The notes under the pieces: generated by a model
Told to the model about the DNA's origin: nothing
The model's database searches: none
What the model saw: the letters and a program-made list of their open reading frames with translations, nothing else
Position numbers and translations under genes: made by a program
Part shown: piece after piece, positions 12,701-27,700 of the stretch
Position numbering within the stretch: position 1 is the first letter of the stretch
How the letters are laid out: every line of letters begins with the position of its first letter
NCBI GenBank assembly: GCA_963513935.1
Contig: OY740768.1
Coordinates: 46,657,142 to 46,721,141 of the forward strand
Origin: Aphrophora alni
Lineage: Eukaryota; Arthropoda; Insecta; Hemiptera; Aphrophoridae
Length of the DNA stretch: 64,000 nt
Reading direction: 5' to 3'

Positions 12701-15700
12701 CAGATGCCCTTTTAAAAGAATCTGAAAGATCTATCCTTCAGGAATGTAAAACATAAAAAAAATGAAAATGTCAAAAAATGGCTCATACGCTCTTTTAAAA
12801 AAACCGATTCAATTATAAATATATATATTTATATATAGTTACCTTCCCAGACCTCTGTCCTTTAATTTACACGCCATGATTCACACTACCGTAACATATA
12901 ATATAAACATAGACTGGTAATGCAGTCACATACTTGACTTGTGTTATCATTGTATACATTCGTAATAACCCAAACAAGCCTTAATTCCTTGTATAAAAAA
13001 TTGTAAGTTTCTTTAATATTAATAGATTTTGAGACTTGAAAATTGTTTCACGTTGTTAAAAAATATGAGATTAATGAAAAACAAGGTAAAATAGTTTTTT
13101 TGCATAGTTTTTGACAACTAAAAAATAGGGTTTGATTCAATGTATACATTCAACCGGGAAACATGTTTGAAAGGTTAAATTTACCATTAATTTTAATATA
13201 TATTTTTGTTTACCAAAAACTCTGTGAATAGGTTAAATAATAATTATTTACAAAGATTGATACAGGTATTTTTGGTGATTTTTAAAAATCAATGTCCTCC
13301 TAGGCTATATACCTTATTTCTCGAGAAAAATATTGTATTCAGTTATGTAATATTCAGTTATAATAAGGCCATATTATATGATTTGTAGCCTTAGTTGTTT
13401 CTAAGTTAACACAGTTTTTCTTTAATTAACAATGTAATCATTTGAAAGTGCAATATATCATTTTGTATAGAGGGCTAATAATAATCGAGATTTAGCCTAT
13501 ATAAGTTATGAAACAATTATTTTGAGATTATGAGAGGAAAGATTATAATTACTATCTCACTTAATGCTTAATTGTAGGCCAATTCCATATACTTAATTTC
13601 TAGATATTTGTAACTCTATTAAATATTTAGGCCTACTCTTCACATATACTTTTTGAAATATTGTGTTTATCACAAAATATCGTGATTACTTGTTAATTTG
13701 ATTTTTGTATTTTTTTATAAAATATGAACTTAAATGTTGGACTACCTCTATATAGTAGGCTATACGACAAGTTCCACATGTTTTTGTTCATATTTAATTC
13801 ATAAATATTACAGTTATTTGCATATACATATTGTGTTTAAATAATGTTATTGGTATTAATTTCAGATGCATGATGATGGTTGGAAAACTGTGACTAGGGT
13901 TAAATTGATTCAACTGTTGTAATAAAATTAAAAAATATGGTATTTCTATTATTTGGAACTTTTTTAGCATGAGATTGGAAATAATAACAATAAAAACGAA
14001 ATCTCTAATAAGTAGGCCTACACAACTTATTTTAAAAAAGGAGTCAAAAGTAGTGGTTGAATTTCGAAATTTGCAGACCAGCATTATAAATTTGAATTAT
14101 TTTTATTTGTAGTCATAAAGCCACTCCAAAAAATAAGTGGACTATAGGGTTTATTTTTACAAGCTACACAACAGATATTTGTAGGTAAAGTCTAGTGATG
14201 ATGACCACAATGGTTTTTCAATATTAAAAAGCAAGTATAGGCCTGGAGCCTTATTTATAAATATTAGGGTACAAATAATCTTTTTTCAGTCAAAGGAACT
14301 AGGTCTAATAATGTCAATAATAGCTATTTATGTAACAAGACTATTATTACCGAACGAGTGGGAATGTTGCATTCAAAATTTTACGTACAGCCACCCTACG
14401 ACTACACATAATAACTAGAAACCACTAATAATTAATGATTATTTTATTACATTAACTGAAATTGAGAAACCATGACAAAGCATAGTAATTTAACTTCTTG
14501 GAAAAAAAAAGTTATATCTATATTAAGTAAATGTTGAAGACACAATTTTTAAATATACCTAAGTTATACATCGGCAGTTGAAAAGGTATTGGAGGTATTT
14601 ACATCGTTTTGGCCTAACCTTGTATTTTCTGTAATGTTTAACTCCATAATTACTTCTACATCATCACTTTTAGGCAGATTTTTATAGCTTGTGGATGCTT
14701 GTGCGTTTAGGCCTACTTTTGTGTTTTAAGTGGTATTCTTTCCTAGGATTTTAATTGCAATTTTCCTTTTGTTTTGTAAGGAATTTTCAAAATATCTCTC
14801 TGCTACAGTACTGGACTTCCAGTCTCCATGTAGTTTGATGGTTAGAATGTCAGTATCTTTATCTGTTAGTAAAGACGTGGAGACCGTCTCAAGCAATGAC
14901 CAGTGTATTGTTCAGTATTCTGGAGCTTTAGAAACATGGCAATTTGTTTAGCCAAAGATCCAAATTTGTTGATTCCTACAACCTGCTTTGTACACTTAGA
15001 GCATTTCTGTAGTTTAGGAAAAATTTGTCATGACCAACACTTTTGGGACAAAAGCTGAAAATTTTTTTTATCGAGTTAACCAGATTTACGCCAGGAATAT
15101 TTCCTGCAGTCACAACAATTCACTGTGAAACGTTGGTATGTTGGATGTGGATGGTATGTGGATTTGGATATAATTATTCTCAAATTGTACATTACCAACA
15201 GTTATATTGGCCAATTCTTGTTTTCGGCAAGCTCCTGCCACTCTAATAATCATAGCAACTTTCATGAATAGGTATTTCTCATCACTAGCTTCAGTAAGAA
15301 TTTAGTGATATCAGTTTTTGTTAAAATATTTGATTTTTTGGATTTATAACCTTCCGACTTTCTTTAAATAAAGGCTATAAGATTGGTATACTTGCTAATG
15401 TCTATGTTTCTTTTCAGATACATTAGCCTAACCTAACCTAATCATTGAATAATATGCCAACAAACTAGATGGCTTGTACTGTTTAAATAGTTCGTTAAAG
15501 TATGCTACCAATACCTTTTTGTTTGTATACCTTTTCGTAGTGTTTTCTGTTCCCATTGTCTTGCACCAATCCTCACATTTGGTAAAAGTAGTATCATATC
15601 TTTCTTTAGATTTTTCTGGTAATAGCATAGACAGCTTCATTAGCTCCTTCCTCAATATTTGTTAGCAAACTGTCTAATTCTGACATTATAACAACACTTT

Positions 15701-18700
15701 ATAATCTTGCGGAATTTTTTTTTTAAATAGTGAGGTTACAAAAAAGAAATCATTGTTTATATAAAAAACAACAAACCTGTAACAATCAGCTAATTTTGAA
15801 GCTACACTGTCTTATGCAAACTGTTAGGTAATGGTAACGCTATGTGTCATTACTTCATAGTTTCGTATAAAATAAGTCCTTGCATAACAGTTTAGATAGG
15901 GAAGTTTAACATGTGGCCATATTTAAAATAATATTTCGCAATCAACTGATAATTTTAAAACTATTTTAAAATGAGTAATTATGATGAAAGATATTATTGA
16001 TCTCATCTTTTAAATCTATATAGGTAGGCTATTGGTTTTATTGCAGATTAGGCTTTCAGTGTTATTGTACAAAAGAATAAAGTGGGAGTTTCAATTAATT
16101 ATAAACAATATGATTTTTTTTTAAGAAATGATTTTAGTTGTGGAGTTTACAGTTTTGCAGTCATCTTGACCTAATGATATACCATTATTAAAGATAAATG
16201 AACAATCTACTACAAATAAGATATACACTTATACAGTAGGTAAATTAGTAGAAATTTAGAACTTGGGTAATGATAGAATTTGGTAATGGGCTGAATGATA
16301 TTGTCGAAACCATAGAATGTCAAAAATCTAATGTAATAACACATTCAAATTTTGGGGACATTGAGAATTTTAGGGTGGGAAGAACTATGTTTTACAGTAT
16401 CAATTTAAGGGATATGTGAAATATGGAGTTTTTTGGTGGTTTTGCCATATTCTGTGACAGGTAAATGTGGAATTGAGACAGTACTACTCTTGTATAAAAA
16501 TAGCGTGTTGTAGACATCTCTACAATAGATAAATTGTGATGGTGTTAAACTAACTGAATGGTATTGTCAAATCCATAGAATACAGTATGACATTTACAAC
16601 TTACATGAATAGGCTACTTCATATCTTAATCTAGGACAAGTTAGGTTGGGTGCAATAGATAATTTAAAATTTATAGCCTATGTTATATTTTTAAAATATT
16701 GATTTTTACGATTTTATTGACTGTGTGTTGGAACTAGAAATGATTTTACAATGAAAGTTGTAATTTTATCGAGACAGTGTTTCTTTTTTGTTATTATGCC
16801 AGACGAATAGTTTTATGTCATATTGATATTTTTATTAGCCTTAGTTATGACTTGAAATGGTTGTGAACATTATTTACACCGAGTTAAGTTATTTTGTTAG
16901 TATTTAAGTTACGAAATGTATTGCCACGGTATTGCTATGTATTCAAAATATTTTTCTTCCTTTTAATTTCTTACATATACCTAGTATGGTATTAGAGAAT
17001 GTTATGTGATGCGTCAAAAAATTGATGTTGAGTTTTTACGGATATATCTGTTTTGAGGTTCCTTAAGTCCAAAAAAGTGGTTTTTAGAATGTTTGTCTGT
17101 TGTGTTCTACAGCCTAAAATTATGTACTGATATTAATCAAATGTAGTATAGGATCATCCAAATACTGGTTCATGTGTAGTTATTGGTAAACAATTGGCTA
17201 TAGGGTTGTTATAAAATATGTAATTTCTCAAAATAATCTCTACCAATTTCATTCAAGTTTTAGTGTAAAAAGAAAATTAATGACCCAAATCCTTAAGTGC
17301 AATATCATAAGTAAAAAATATACGGTTTAGATGTAAAGATGTTAGGTAAACAAAAAATTCAGCTTCTGAATTAATTTGGATGTGCCTGAACGAAGAAGCT
17401 TGTTTGGTTTTTGACTTCTTACACAGGGTACTCAAAAGCTCCTGCTGAGGGCAATTTTGGGAGAGCTTTGATTTTAATTATTTAAAGGAGAATTGTTTTT
17501 AGGTAATAATGGGACACTGTGGTTTTAGAAAGCATATACCCATGCTAGGAGACCCTCTGTGTAGACTATGCAGGTTAGACAATGAAACTAACAGTCATAA
17601 TATAATCTTCGATTGTGGGGGTCTAGCTGTTAGGTTAAAGTCGTTTGGAGTCGTTCTGCAGACTACCCGTATGATGACCTGGTTAGTGGTTTATCATAAG
17701 GAGGCTAATACAATTACTTTACAAATTAGGTAGGTCCTTAAATAAATAGTACAAATCCCAATATGGAGCATTTAGAAACACCATTTCTCCTACACATACA
17801 AAAACTATTAGGCTATAATATTTATCGTGGTCATTTTCCGGCAAATCAATGGAAATTGAGTGTTTGAACTTGATCAAACATCTTTGGAGCATGCATACAA
17901 ATGTCTATATTACATTTTATAAAAGTAAAATAGGATAATATTTGGCATAGATGTGTTAAATTTAATCAAATATAACTGGATTTAGACAATAAATATTTAC
18001 TTGTGTATACATTTTCTATGATGAATAAAATTCTGCTAACTTTATTTTATACTTGCATTGTGTAATTAATTTGTTACACAATGATTTGCCTAGTAAAATT
18101 AAATGTTTTATAAATAATTGATTATTTTGAGCTATTCAATTAATATTTGGTGTTTAAGATGGTTAGCCTAGATTTTAAAATCATATACCCCTACTATATT
18201 AAAATTATGCTGTACAGTTATCCCATTTCACTTAAAATGGAAAGTAAATAAAACCATTTTGGTCATATTAGCTAAGTAAGCCTCTTTCTATAACTACCAG
18301 TGTAATATTATATGTATTTTATTATCATATTGTCTTTTCCGTTGACCATGTGTAAATATATAAGTTAAAATAATGTTAGTTTGACGAAAGTTTCAACAAT
18401 ACTGCTTAGAATTACCATTTGGGAGATAGGTGAAGGGGTGGGAGGCGGAATAAACATTGTGGCAGACTTGTACCAAATGTTTGATCATTATCACATCCAA
18501 ACATGGCTATATATCAACTTTTTCGATCGGCAAGGTTTTGGTAAATGAAACTACAGTAGTAGGAATAATGAAACTATGCCTTAGTTGAAGATATAAAACT
18601 TGATATAAAAAAATAAGTTGACAAAAAAAATTCTTGTGAGTGTTATGTAATTCAGTTATTAGAGAAATATAATCCATTAACAATATACAGTACCATATTT

Positions 18701-21700
18701 GCTATTTATTTATTGGTTATTTTACGAACTTACATTAATTTATTTTTATGAAAGGGTAGGTTTAACCAATTAGATTAAATTTGTTTACAGTTGAATCAAA
18801 TTTTTACATTTAATATGTTCTGTATTAATTTTAATAAAATGGTATATATTTTAAATTTAAGTGTGGACCAAATTAGTGAATTAGATTTAAATTACCACAT
18901 CCTTTATTAGTTGTATTGTACAAATAGGCCTATGTGTCTTTTGTTTTAGGCATAGAAATGTGTATTTTGTACAATGTTGATGAAGAAACTTTTGCTGAAA
19001 CATGGATGGCTTACAGCGTCACAAATTGTTCTGGCGAACCTCCAACTTTAGAAACTATCACCCAGATGGAACGTAAAGTGCTTGTAAAACAGGATATTAG
19101 CTTAAATACTCCTACGCCAAGGAAACCTACAACACCTTTGGTGGTGTATAATAACTCAAATACTTTAACCAGCTCTAGGTATCCTTTAATGATCATAGAA
19201 GGAATTTATAACTTATTTAAGAGATGAACAGTATACAATTTTCACCATTTCATTCATGTCAAATCTATACGCCAAGTTGATTTTTGTAAACAAAACTTTC
19301 TTTATTACTGGATTGATTTCAACAAACAAGGTGTCAAACAATTCCCCGGCATTAAGGTTTTGTATAAAGGTTTTGGATTTTCAATTTTGTTGTTCTGGAG
19401 ATCACAGGCCACCCTTAAAATTTCGTAATTGTTCATACGATTAGCATTGGGAATAATTTATTTTCATTTTAAACAGCTGTTGATAAGAACATTTGTTACA
19501 AGTATGATATAAAATTAAACAGCTGTTGAGAAGAATATGTTATTACAAAATTAAAACCTATTTTGTTTACAACTGTAAGTAACCATAAAAGTTTTTTCTT
19601 TACATTCACACATTAAACTAACATATTAGAAATTACAACAATGACGTTGTTATGGTGAGTAGGCCTACAAGTGTTACATTAAAATCATGAAAGTAAATCC
19701 TACATCTATATGGTTAACGGTCAAGTTCACCATCGGCTAGGCATAACTGGCAACTATACAAAAAATACCTGCAAATCAATATGCTCAAAGATATTTCTGT
19801 GGCATTGAAGACGCAACAAGAATGCGATGTTCTGCAAATGAAAATCTAGGATGCAACTACACTAATGCTTGAATTATCAATTTTACTGACATGATAAAAT
19901 TATATTGTGATTCAGTGTTGTATCCCCAAAGAATGTTGAGTTTTTTTTATTTGTGATTGTTGCTCTTACATAATAAAAGTGCTCAGAACTTCAAATAACA
20001 TAATTGTCAATGATTAGAGTTAATAATACTAACTACGAAGGATTACAACTGTGCAGCCATTGGTTAAAGCTCCCAGCCTAGCCAATTGAAATACCGCGCT
20101 CGCTACAAGAAGCAATCTTACATGCAACACTACATGATTTATGGAATGTGTTTGGGTGGGTTCTTGGTCACAATGTACCGACTAAAAGCTATAGAACGAT
20201 TTCAAGATGTAGATGATAGAGTATTTTTGTCAAAGAGATAATACAAGCTTTTAAATTAAGGCTACCAATTCCATTAGAGCTAATCAGATCAACAATCAAA
20301 TGAACAAGACAGAGTTCGAACAGTTATATCCTGCAATTAATGAAGAGCAGAAATTAATAATTGATTTGATCAAGATTGAAATTTGTCAGATTCAAACTAA
20401 GACAAATCATCAAAATTTATACTATCTTGCTGCACATTGTGAGACATGCATTCTAGCAAGTTTATTAGAGAGTATAATGATGCAAATTAAGAATAACATA
20501 TAGACCCTAGAAATGCACCATAAATACTAGCTTAAAGTTATTACTTACCCAAAAGTATGTAATAAATTCCATAATGCCTTATGAATGCTTTACAATAAGT
20601 CTATTACTAAATTACTTACCTTCAGTAGCAATCTTGTGCTTAGTATTTATTAATACTTCATTACAGCTGTTTCGGTATAACATATTTTATGTTTATTTAT
20701 TTTTGTGCAATGTGTATCAGTGTGTTGTGTAAATGTGTTATTTCATCTGATAATGGTATATTTTATGTTATACCAAAACAGCTGTAATGAAGTATTAACA
20801 AATACTAAGCACAAGATTGTTATTGGACGTAAGTAATTTAGTAATAGAGTATGTAATAGATAAATGTGATAGGTTATAGGTCTAGAATATATGAGACCTG
20901 TATAATTTTTCATTAGATTTCAACACAATAATATGATTTAGGAATAACATGAAAGTTAACACAATTAAGCATATTTGAGGTTAGACAGAAAGCAGACGTA
21001 TGAAATTTTAACCAATAAGAAAATATGCAATTTATAAGGTAACCTTTGAATCAGATTATCTCAAAGAAAATATTTGTAAAAACTAGAATATATTTTGAAT
21101 AAAAACCACCAAAAATTATTCACTAAGTAGAGTAAAATTATAGTGGAGTAAAAATGTAGGTTATAATTTAAATACTGAATAAGCTTTATATGTTAGAAGT
21201 TGAACAGATGATAGTTAGCCATAATCACAAAACCAGAGTATAACAGCAGCAATGCATTTTATATAAAGTATCTATTAAATTGAAATAAAGAAACAAACTT
21301 TTTCAAAATACAATTGACTAATTCAAAGCGAAATTTGAGTACCACATATTACTTTAAATGAAACAATAAATTAATATAAAAGTGTCCTGTGATTGATCAT
21401 ATCTCCAATCCAGAAGACCCATTGCCAAGAAACTACCAATCATAGGAGTGATACATTACGAAAGCAGACATCAATCAATGAAGAGTAAAACATGGCTGAA
21501 TATTATAAATTCATACAGAGCAAGCCAGGAAGTTTCTGGAGTATTACCTAACGTGGTCGCTACATAGATTAAGCAATGTTGATCAAATGGATGAAGCTAT
21601 TATGACACCCATTGCAGCTATAACTTTGATAGATTATTTAGAGATTTGACAATAGATACACTTTGAAAGAACATTCTGTTTGCAGGAAAGATTGTTCTGT

Positions 21701-24700
21701 TTTCAAGGGATTTTCGACAAACTCTTTCTTTTGTTCCCTGTGCAGGACATATAGTTACATTAGAATACTATTTAAAGACTACTACAGTTTGTACAAACAG
21801 CCGTGCGCCCTGAAGGATTAGGGCGACCTTCGCTCCCCAATGTGCTGACACACTCACATGCGTGGCTCGGCCTACCTGCCGCTAATGGTTCTTCTATGAA
21901 TCACCAACTAGCCTTTGTGCAACAAAATCAAATTTTTCTAGATTTTAACCTTATTTAATTTTTACTCTAATTACTGAACTCTTAATATTATTTCTCGCAA
22001 AATGAGTCCAAACATCGTACAAAATTGTGACAACTCCAAGCAGTTTTATGGTCAGTAGGTTACAAAATAATAAATTTGACTACTTAAAAATAGTTATAGA
22101 CATTTTATTTGAATTAGCACGATCACAATAACATACATAATTACAGTAATTCTATAGTAGTGATTACAAACGTATACAAAAAACAAAGAAACTAAATCAG
22201 AATCAAAATAACAGTTAACGTATACTAAGAGTAAAATAAAAAAATATTATAAAACAAAACTAACACAAGCTTATTTACATAACCATCCTATGTTAAGAAG
22301 GCCTCTTAAGTGTCTTCTAAAATTTCCAACGTACAACAAAAAAAATAAAATAAAAAATAAATAAAAATACTAATCAGAATCAAGATAACAGGGACCGTAT
22401 ACTAAAGTAAAACAAAATACAAATAATTACAAATTCATTTTAAATGTTACTTTACAATAACTAATAAATCAAGAAGATAATATTATCAAACTAACACAAG
22501 CATATTTACATAGCAATATCGAAAGTAAAGGAGGCTTTTTAAAAGTGTCTTCTTTAAATTCCATCGTATGCCAAAAAATAAATAAATAAAATTAGTCTCT
22601 CATTTGCTACCACAAACTACCAACAATTCTTTTCTTATGACTTATTATTTCTTCTGGAATTAATTCTCTGCCAGATTAGGAACATTTAACTTTCACTATC
22701 CCAACATCATCAATCAGGCCGTCAGGAGTTGCTGTCATACCATTATCAATAGAAAAATTATTTTAAATTTTATTATTACTCTCCACTGCATTGTCAATAC
22801 AACTGACTGATTTTTTTTTCTTTTTACCATTATTTCGAGTCATCAAACCAAAAGATTTTAAAACCATCCACACTTGAAGATTCGAAGATCCATGGTTTTT
22901 TTTCTTTTTGAGTCTTACTCCTCATTGTTTTCGAAACAAGCAACAATAAAGAAAATGTAATTTTAATTATTGAAAAATTCAATACTTAGTTTCTACACAT
23001 AATAAAATATAAATGACTGCTAATACAAAATCGTGTGGGTACTATTCCTGTTATCACAATACAATTTCTGCAATATGGCACTAATACAACTTCCTCACTA
23101 GACTTGACTGACTAAATCTTCTCCCACCTATTCCAACTACAACACAGGAAGATACGGCGTTTTGTTGTGTAATAATCATTAGAGAATAAACTATTTATTC
23201 TTATTAAAAAAATTAATAATTAAGATATTTTCTTTTACTTAGAATCTTTAAAAAATGCAACTACTGTACCTGTTTTGAAAAACGAACTTGTCCAACTATT
23301 CACAAAACCGAACAAACCCACACAAAATGGTGATAGGATCAGTTGACATTTCATAGTCTCTAATGTAGGAGTTTCACAAGCAATGAATACAAAAGTCCAA
23401 ACATGTTCTGTATTCAGTACCGTAAAGGAAATCGCAGTAGCTAAACAAATGTATATGTAATGTATACACACGGTATTCGTCACACAGTGAAATGATTTAA
23501 TAATTATAGTAATTTAATAATTGGCTAGTAATTTTGATTAATGTGAGTAATAATGTAAAGAAATAAATGAATTATAAATGTTTAGCAAAAATAGTTTACA
23601 TTAATGATTATATTTCGCATTTTGTAAAATACTATGAAATATTTTAAGAATTCACGTGTTTTTAGTTTTAGTAATATTATGAAACATTAAAAATAAACAG
23701 GCTTATCAGTGCTAAAAGCTATATTCCTCCGCGTCTGAGTAGTTCTCTTTCAAACCATGCGAAGGAAGCCTTGTACGCATGGGTACGTTTTTTCATTTCA
23801 TCCGTTGTATCTGCCCTACTATTTAAGTTAGACACTTCGGCATTATGTATTTTAATAGATAATAAATCACTGAGTATTTTCCTTTTTTAAATTTTTCTAA
23901 AATATCATTCACTGACTCACAATAAATAGTTAAATAGAAAATCGATTTACAAATGTCCACTCCATTTGTTCAACCACTAATGATTATATCCCAATTTAAA
24001 AAAAAAGGGAAACATCCACATTCACGTGATCTTTAGAACGATCTTTTAACAATAATTCTGAGATGAAAATTGAGATCAGTAAAACTTCTCAAGTGTAGCA
24101 TTATTCTTATGGGAGATGAATCCAATATGGCGGAGGTGTAGCAGAGCCTTAATATTCTTCTTTTAAATATTGATCCTTAAAAACAATAAATGTAATACCA
24201 AAATATAAGTTTAGTTCTATGACGGCTTTTATGTAGCATATGTATACATTGTTTCTGTGGTTTTATACTTTAACATTTATATTGAATACCTTGGAGCATA
24301 TTAATTTTTGTAATGTACAAAAGTATTCTTTGAATATTTAATTTGATTATTTTATCTTGTTAGCCTTAACAGTGCATGCAGATCTAATAACACGGAACAC
24401 AACTTTAATACTACACCAAAGGTAGGTTTTTATCAATTTGTTGGTCAAATTACTTTAGTTTCTTAAAGTTACCATTTTATTATTATTGTGATAATAATTT
24501 TCCACAACAGTTAAAAGCCCGACTTTTTGGTTATGTTTATTAATAATTTATCCTTGTTTTTATTTTACCTAGGTTAATCCCTATGTATACTTATATACTT
24601 ATAGTTTCTATTTGTAACAACTATTTATTTCTGTCTTGTAAGTAAAGGTTGTTATTTAATCTTGAGAAGCCAAGGGATTTTTAAATCTAGGCCTATATAT

Positions 24701-27700
24701 AAAAGAAAAAATAAACAGTCCTTTGAGGAGAGGAAGTGAAGTAGGATATCATAGTATTTTATTTTGAGCTATTAAAATAAGATAATTTTAAGAATAGATA
24801 AATAGAAAACCAATTTGCAAAATTGAAATAAATTCTAATCCATTAAATATGAGATAGCTTATAACACATTGGTATTTACCAATATTTTTTTCTTTTTAGT
24901 CGTCCTTCAAAATAAGGTTTACATTGCTTAAATATTAAAAATGTTCTATATTTTCATTTTCTCACCTTACAAGATTTCTACGATTTCAGAAAAACTCCAA
25001 CTCTATTTAAATTTAATTACAAAAATGGTATATTTCAGGGCGTTAATATATACATTTTGCTATCTCTGGCAATTTCTTGTCACTTGCATACATTCATGAT
25101 GGACTTTGAGAAAATCATCTCCCAATTTGCCAGTGAGAAGGCAAGAAAGAAATTATTATTATGACCAAAATGAGGACTCTTATTACTTACTACACAGTAC
25201 CAATAGTAGTAATCTGGTAATAGTAAGTTTTCTTTAAATGTTAAAGTTAGATTTACCTTCTAAAATTGTTATTTACTAACATGGCATATAGCTATAGAAG
25301 TTTTTGTGTTTTGGCACTAGGCTATTATATTTTTTAACGCTATTACAAGTTCAACTTCAGCTTGTAAATAAAATAATTTTAAGCGTTCACTTACTTTCTT
25401 TATTTGAAACAGTAGAAATTGAACAATATAACACGGAATAATACAGTATATTATCAGCAAATTAACTACTAAAAACTTTTTTGAAGAGTAAATATGTAGA
25501 CTATTAGCATTATTAAAACTAATTATACATTTTTATTTGAGGATCCTTTTAGCTTAGCATTTTTTAAGGGTTAATATGTTCCAAATTTGACATTGAGTGC
25601 AAGATAGGCATGTCCTGTTGTGGATGGGTGAGTGAGAGGGGAAGAGCGCCACAGTGAAATTGCTCCAGAGCACCTTTAGCCTACTTATGCTGTTGTTTTA
25701 CATATGCTGTATTATTATTCTTTTTACCTTTTAAAAAGTAAAAATAATTGTATAATATTGTCTTTATTAACAAAATTAATTTACAATTCATGAAACAAAT
25801 TTGAATATCTATATAAATAGGTACAGACATATTTAATGATCATTGGAGGGGTTGTTTCTTGCCTCACATAGTTGTTTATAACATGTATTTTGCTCTATAT
25901 ACTTAACCTTGATATGGTTTGAGTTAGTCCTCTTGTACAAATCAAAAGTGTGAAAACTTTCTAGTTCATTCTGTAGCATTTCAGATTAAAACGTAAACTG
26001 CAATGAGTGTCTGATCGGGTCGACCTCACTAGGTCGGATAAAATTTACTGCTGACCCTATGGGATTGGCACTATGTAATTTGTAGTGTTTTATATTGAAC
26101 TTATAATATATTATTAAATTACAGGTCAATTGATTTATATTTTCCATAATATTCTCTGTGCTATTAGAGGAAAAATAACGCAATTTAATACAATTAATTT
26201 ACATAATTTATAGAACAATTTTATCTAACAAATTTTTTCTTCCCATAAAAATATTTCAATTAAAGTATCTCAATAAGTCAAAGTAAATAAAGCAGTATGT
26301 TACAATATGATAATTTGGTTTATTTGTGAATGTTCTTAAAACAGTTCTTGCAAAGGAATGGCTTCTCTGAACATACTTCACAGAATGTTATGACTATTTC
26401 AGATTTTAGGTTTTCTGACTGCCTCCCGAACTTACGGCCTTCTGGTAGCATATTTTGGATTTTTTTCTGGTCCTCCTTTTTACCCACTGATCAACAAATT
26501 TAGATGCTTTAGATAAGTAGTGATGTCCGATTAATTAACTTCACAGGCTCAACGACCTGTTCCTGCATGTCTAGGAGTGCATACACAAAAACGTAGTGAT
26601 GGAATAAACATGTTTTTCTTCTGTGCTGGCCATTAGCACCTACACACTCTTTATAAGCTAGCCAAGCTTTGACAACAGCTGTACCAAAGAGAAATTTCTC
26701 AGCAACCTTGTGATACCATCTTATTGATTTACGGACAGCATTACTATACTATAATGGTAGGACACCATTTGGTCAGATACATTAATTCCCATTTTCGTTT
26801 TGTTATACTCTACAATTACAAAGGGTTTAAAAATATTCTTGCCTTATCTGTATCATCAACAAAAGTTGCTGAATGTTTTGTTGACAATATTTTCACTTCT
26901 CTCTTATCCATCCATTTTATATAAACAAGGGCATTAGGATATTCAAGACAATTCATTTCTCCTTTTTCTAAAGTCAGCTGCTCTCCATTGCATGTACTAG
27001 GAATGGTTTTTGTGTGCTGAAACCATGCTCTATTACTAATTACAGTGCCAACAAGATAGGTATTTCTGCCCAAAAGAATGTTATCTAGGTCCATAGAGGT
27101 CTAAAAATTGTTTACATATAAAGTATGCTCTTTATCTAAATAATCTCCCATCAAGTCCATTACAACTAATGATGCTAAAGACAAGCCTTATTGATTGCTA
27201 ATCCCTCTCCCCATATACATTTTTACTTTGTAAGTGTAACTGGTGGTCTCACAAATTTTGAAAATTTTAATCCCATATTTGTGCGTTTTATTTAGAAGAT
27301 ATTGGCGGAAGATAAGTCATCCTCTAAAAGGAATCATAGTCTTATCTACAACAACATTTTCACCTGGGGTTTTTTAAATTTTAAACCGATTGTTCAGCTT
27401 GGAAATAAGTGGTGAATCTTAGCTAAACGTCCTCGTGCCATGTTTTCAGTATTATTGAAATGACAGAACCTTAATAACAACTTAAAACAATTCCTGCTCA
27501 TAACTCTACTTTCAACACAATTTCAGTACAAAATGTTTTTTGACCAACAATCAGTTAGTCTCAGCATTGGAATTAAACCCATCCTTAACATAAGGCCTTC
27601 AAATTTCATCATAGTTTGTAGGCCGCCATTTTCGGAGCCATCTGCTGGGATTTAATCTGATTTGGCAATTACCTATGCAGCAATGTAGCATTCCTGTTAG

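Larger units (their letters stand above)
15690..18949. other. Rest of intron 1
   Basis: Contains the weak repeat at 16291-16610 and the LINE fragment at 17440-17735. Otherwise nothing is recognised. Confidence 0.5.

Noticed and set aside
21790..21900. Possible tRNA or tRNA-derived SINE near GCGCCCTGAAGGATTAGGGC
   Set aside because: A short hairpin exists, but I could not find A and B boxes or a cloverleaf.
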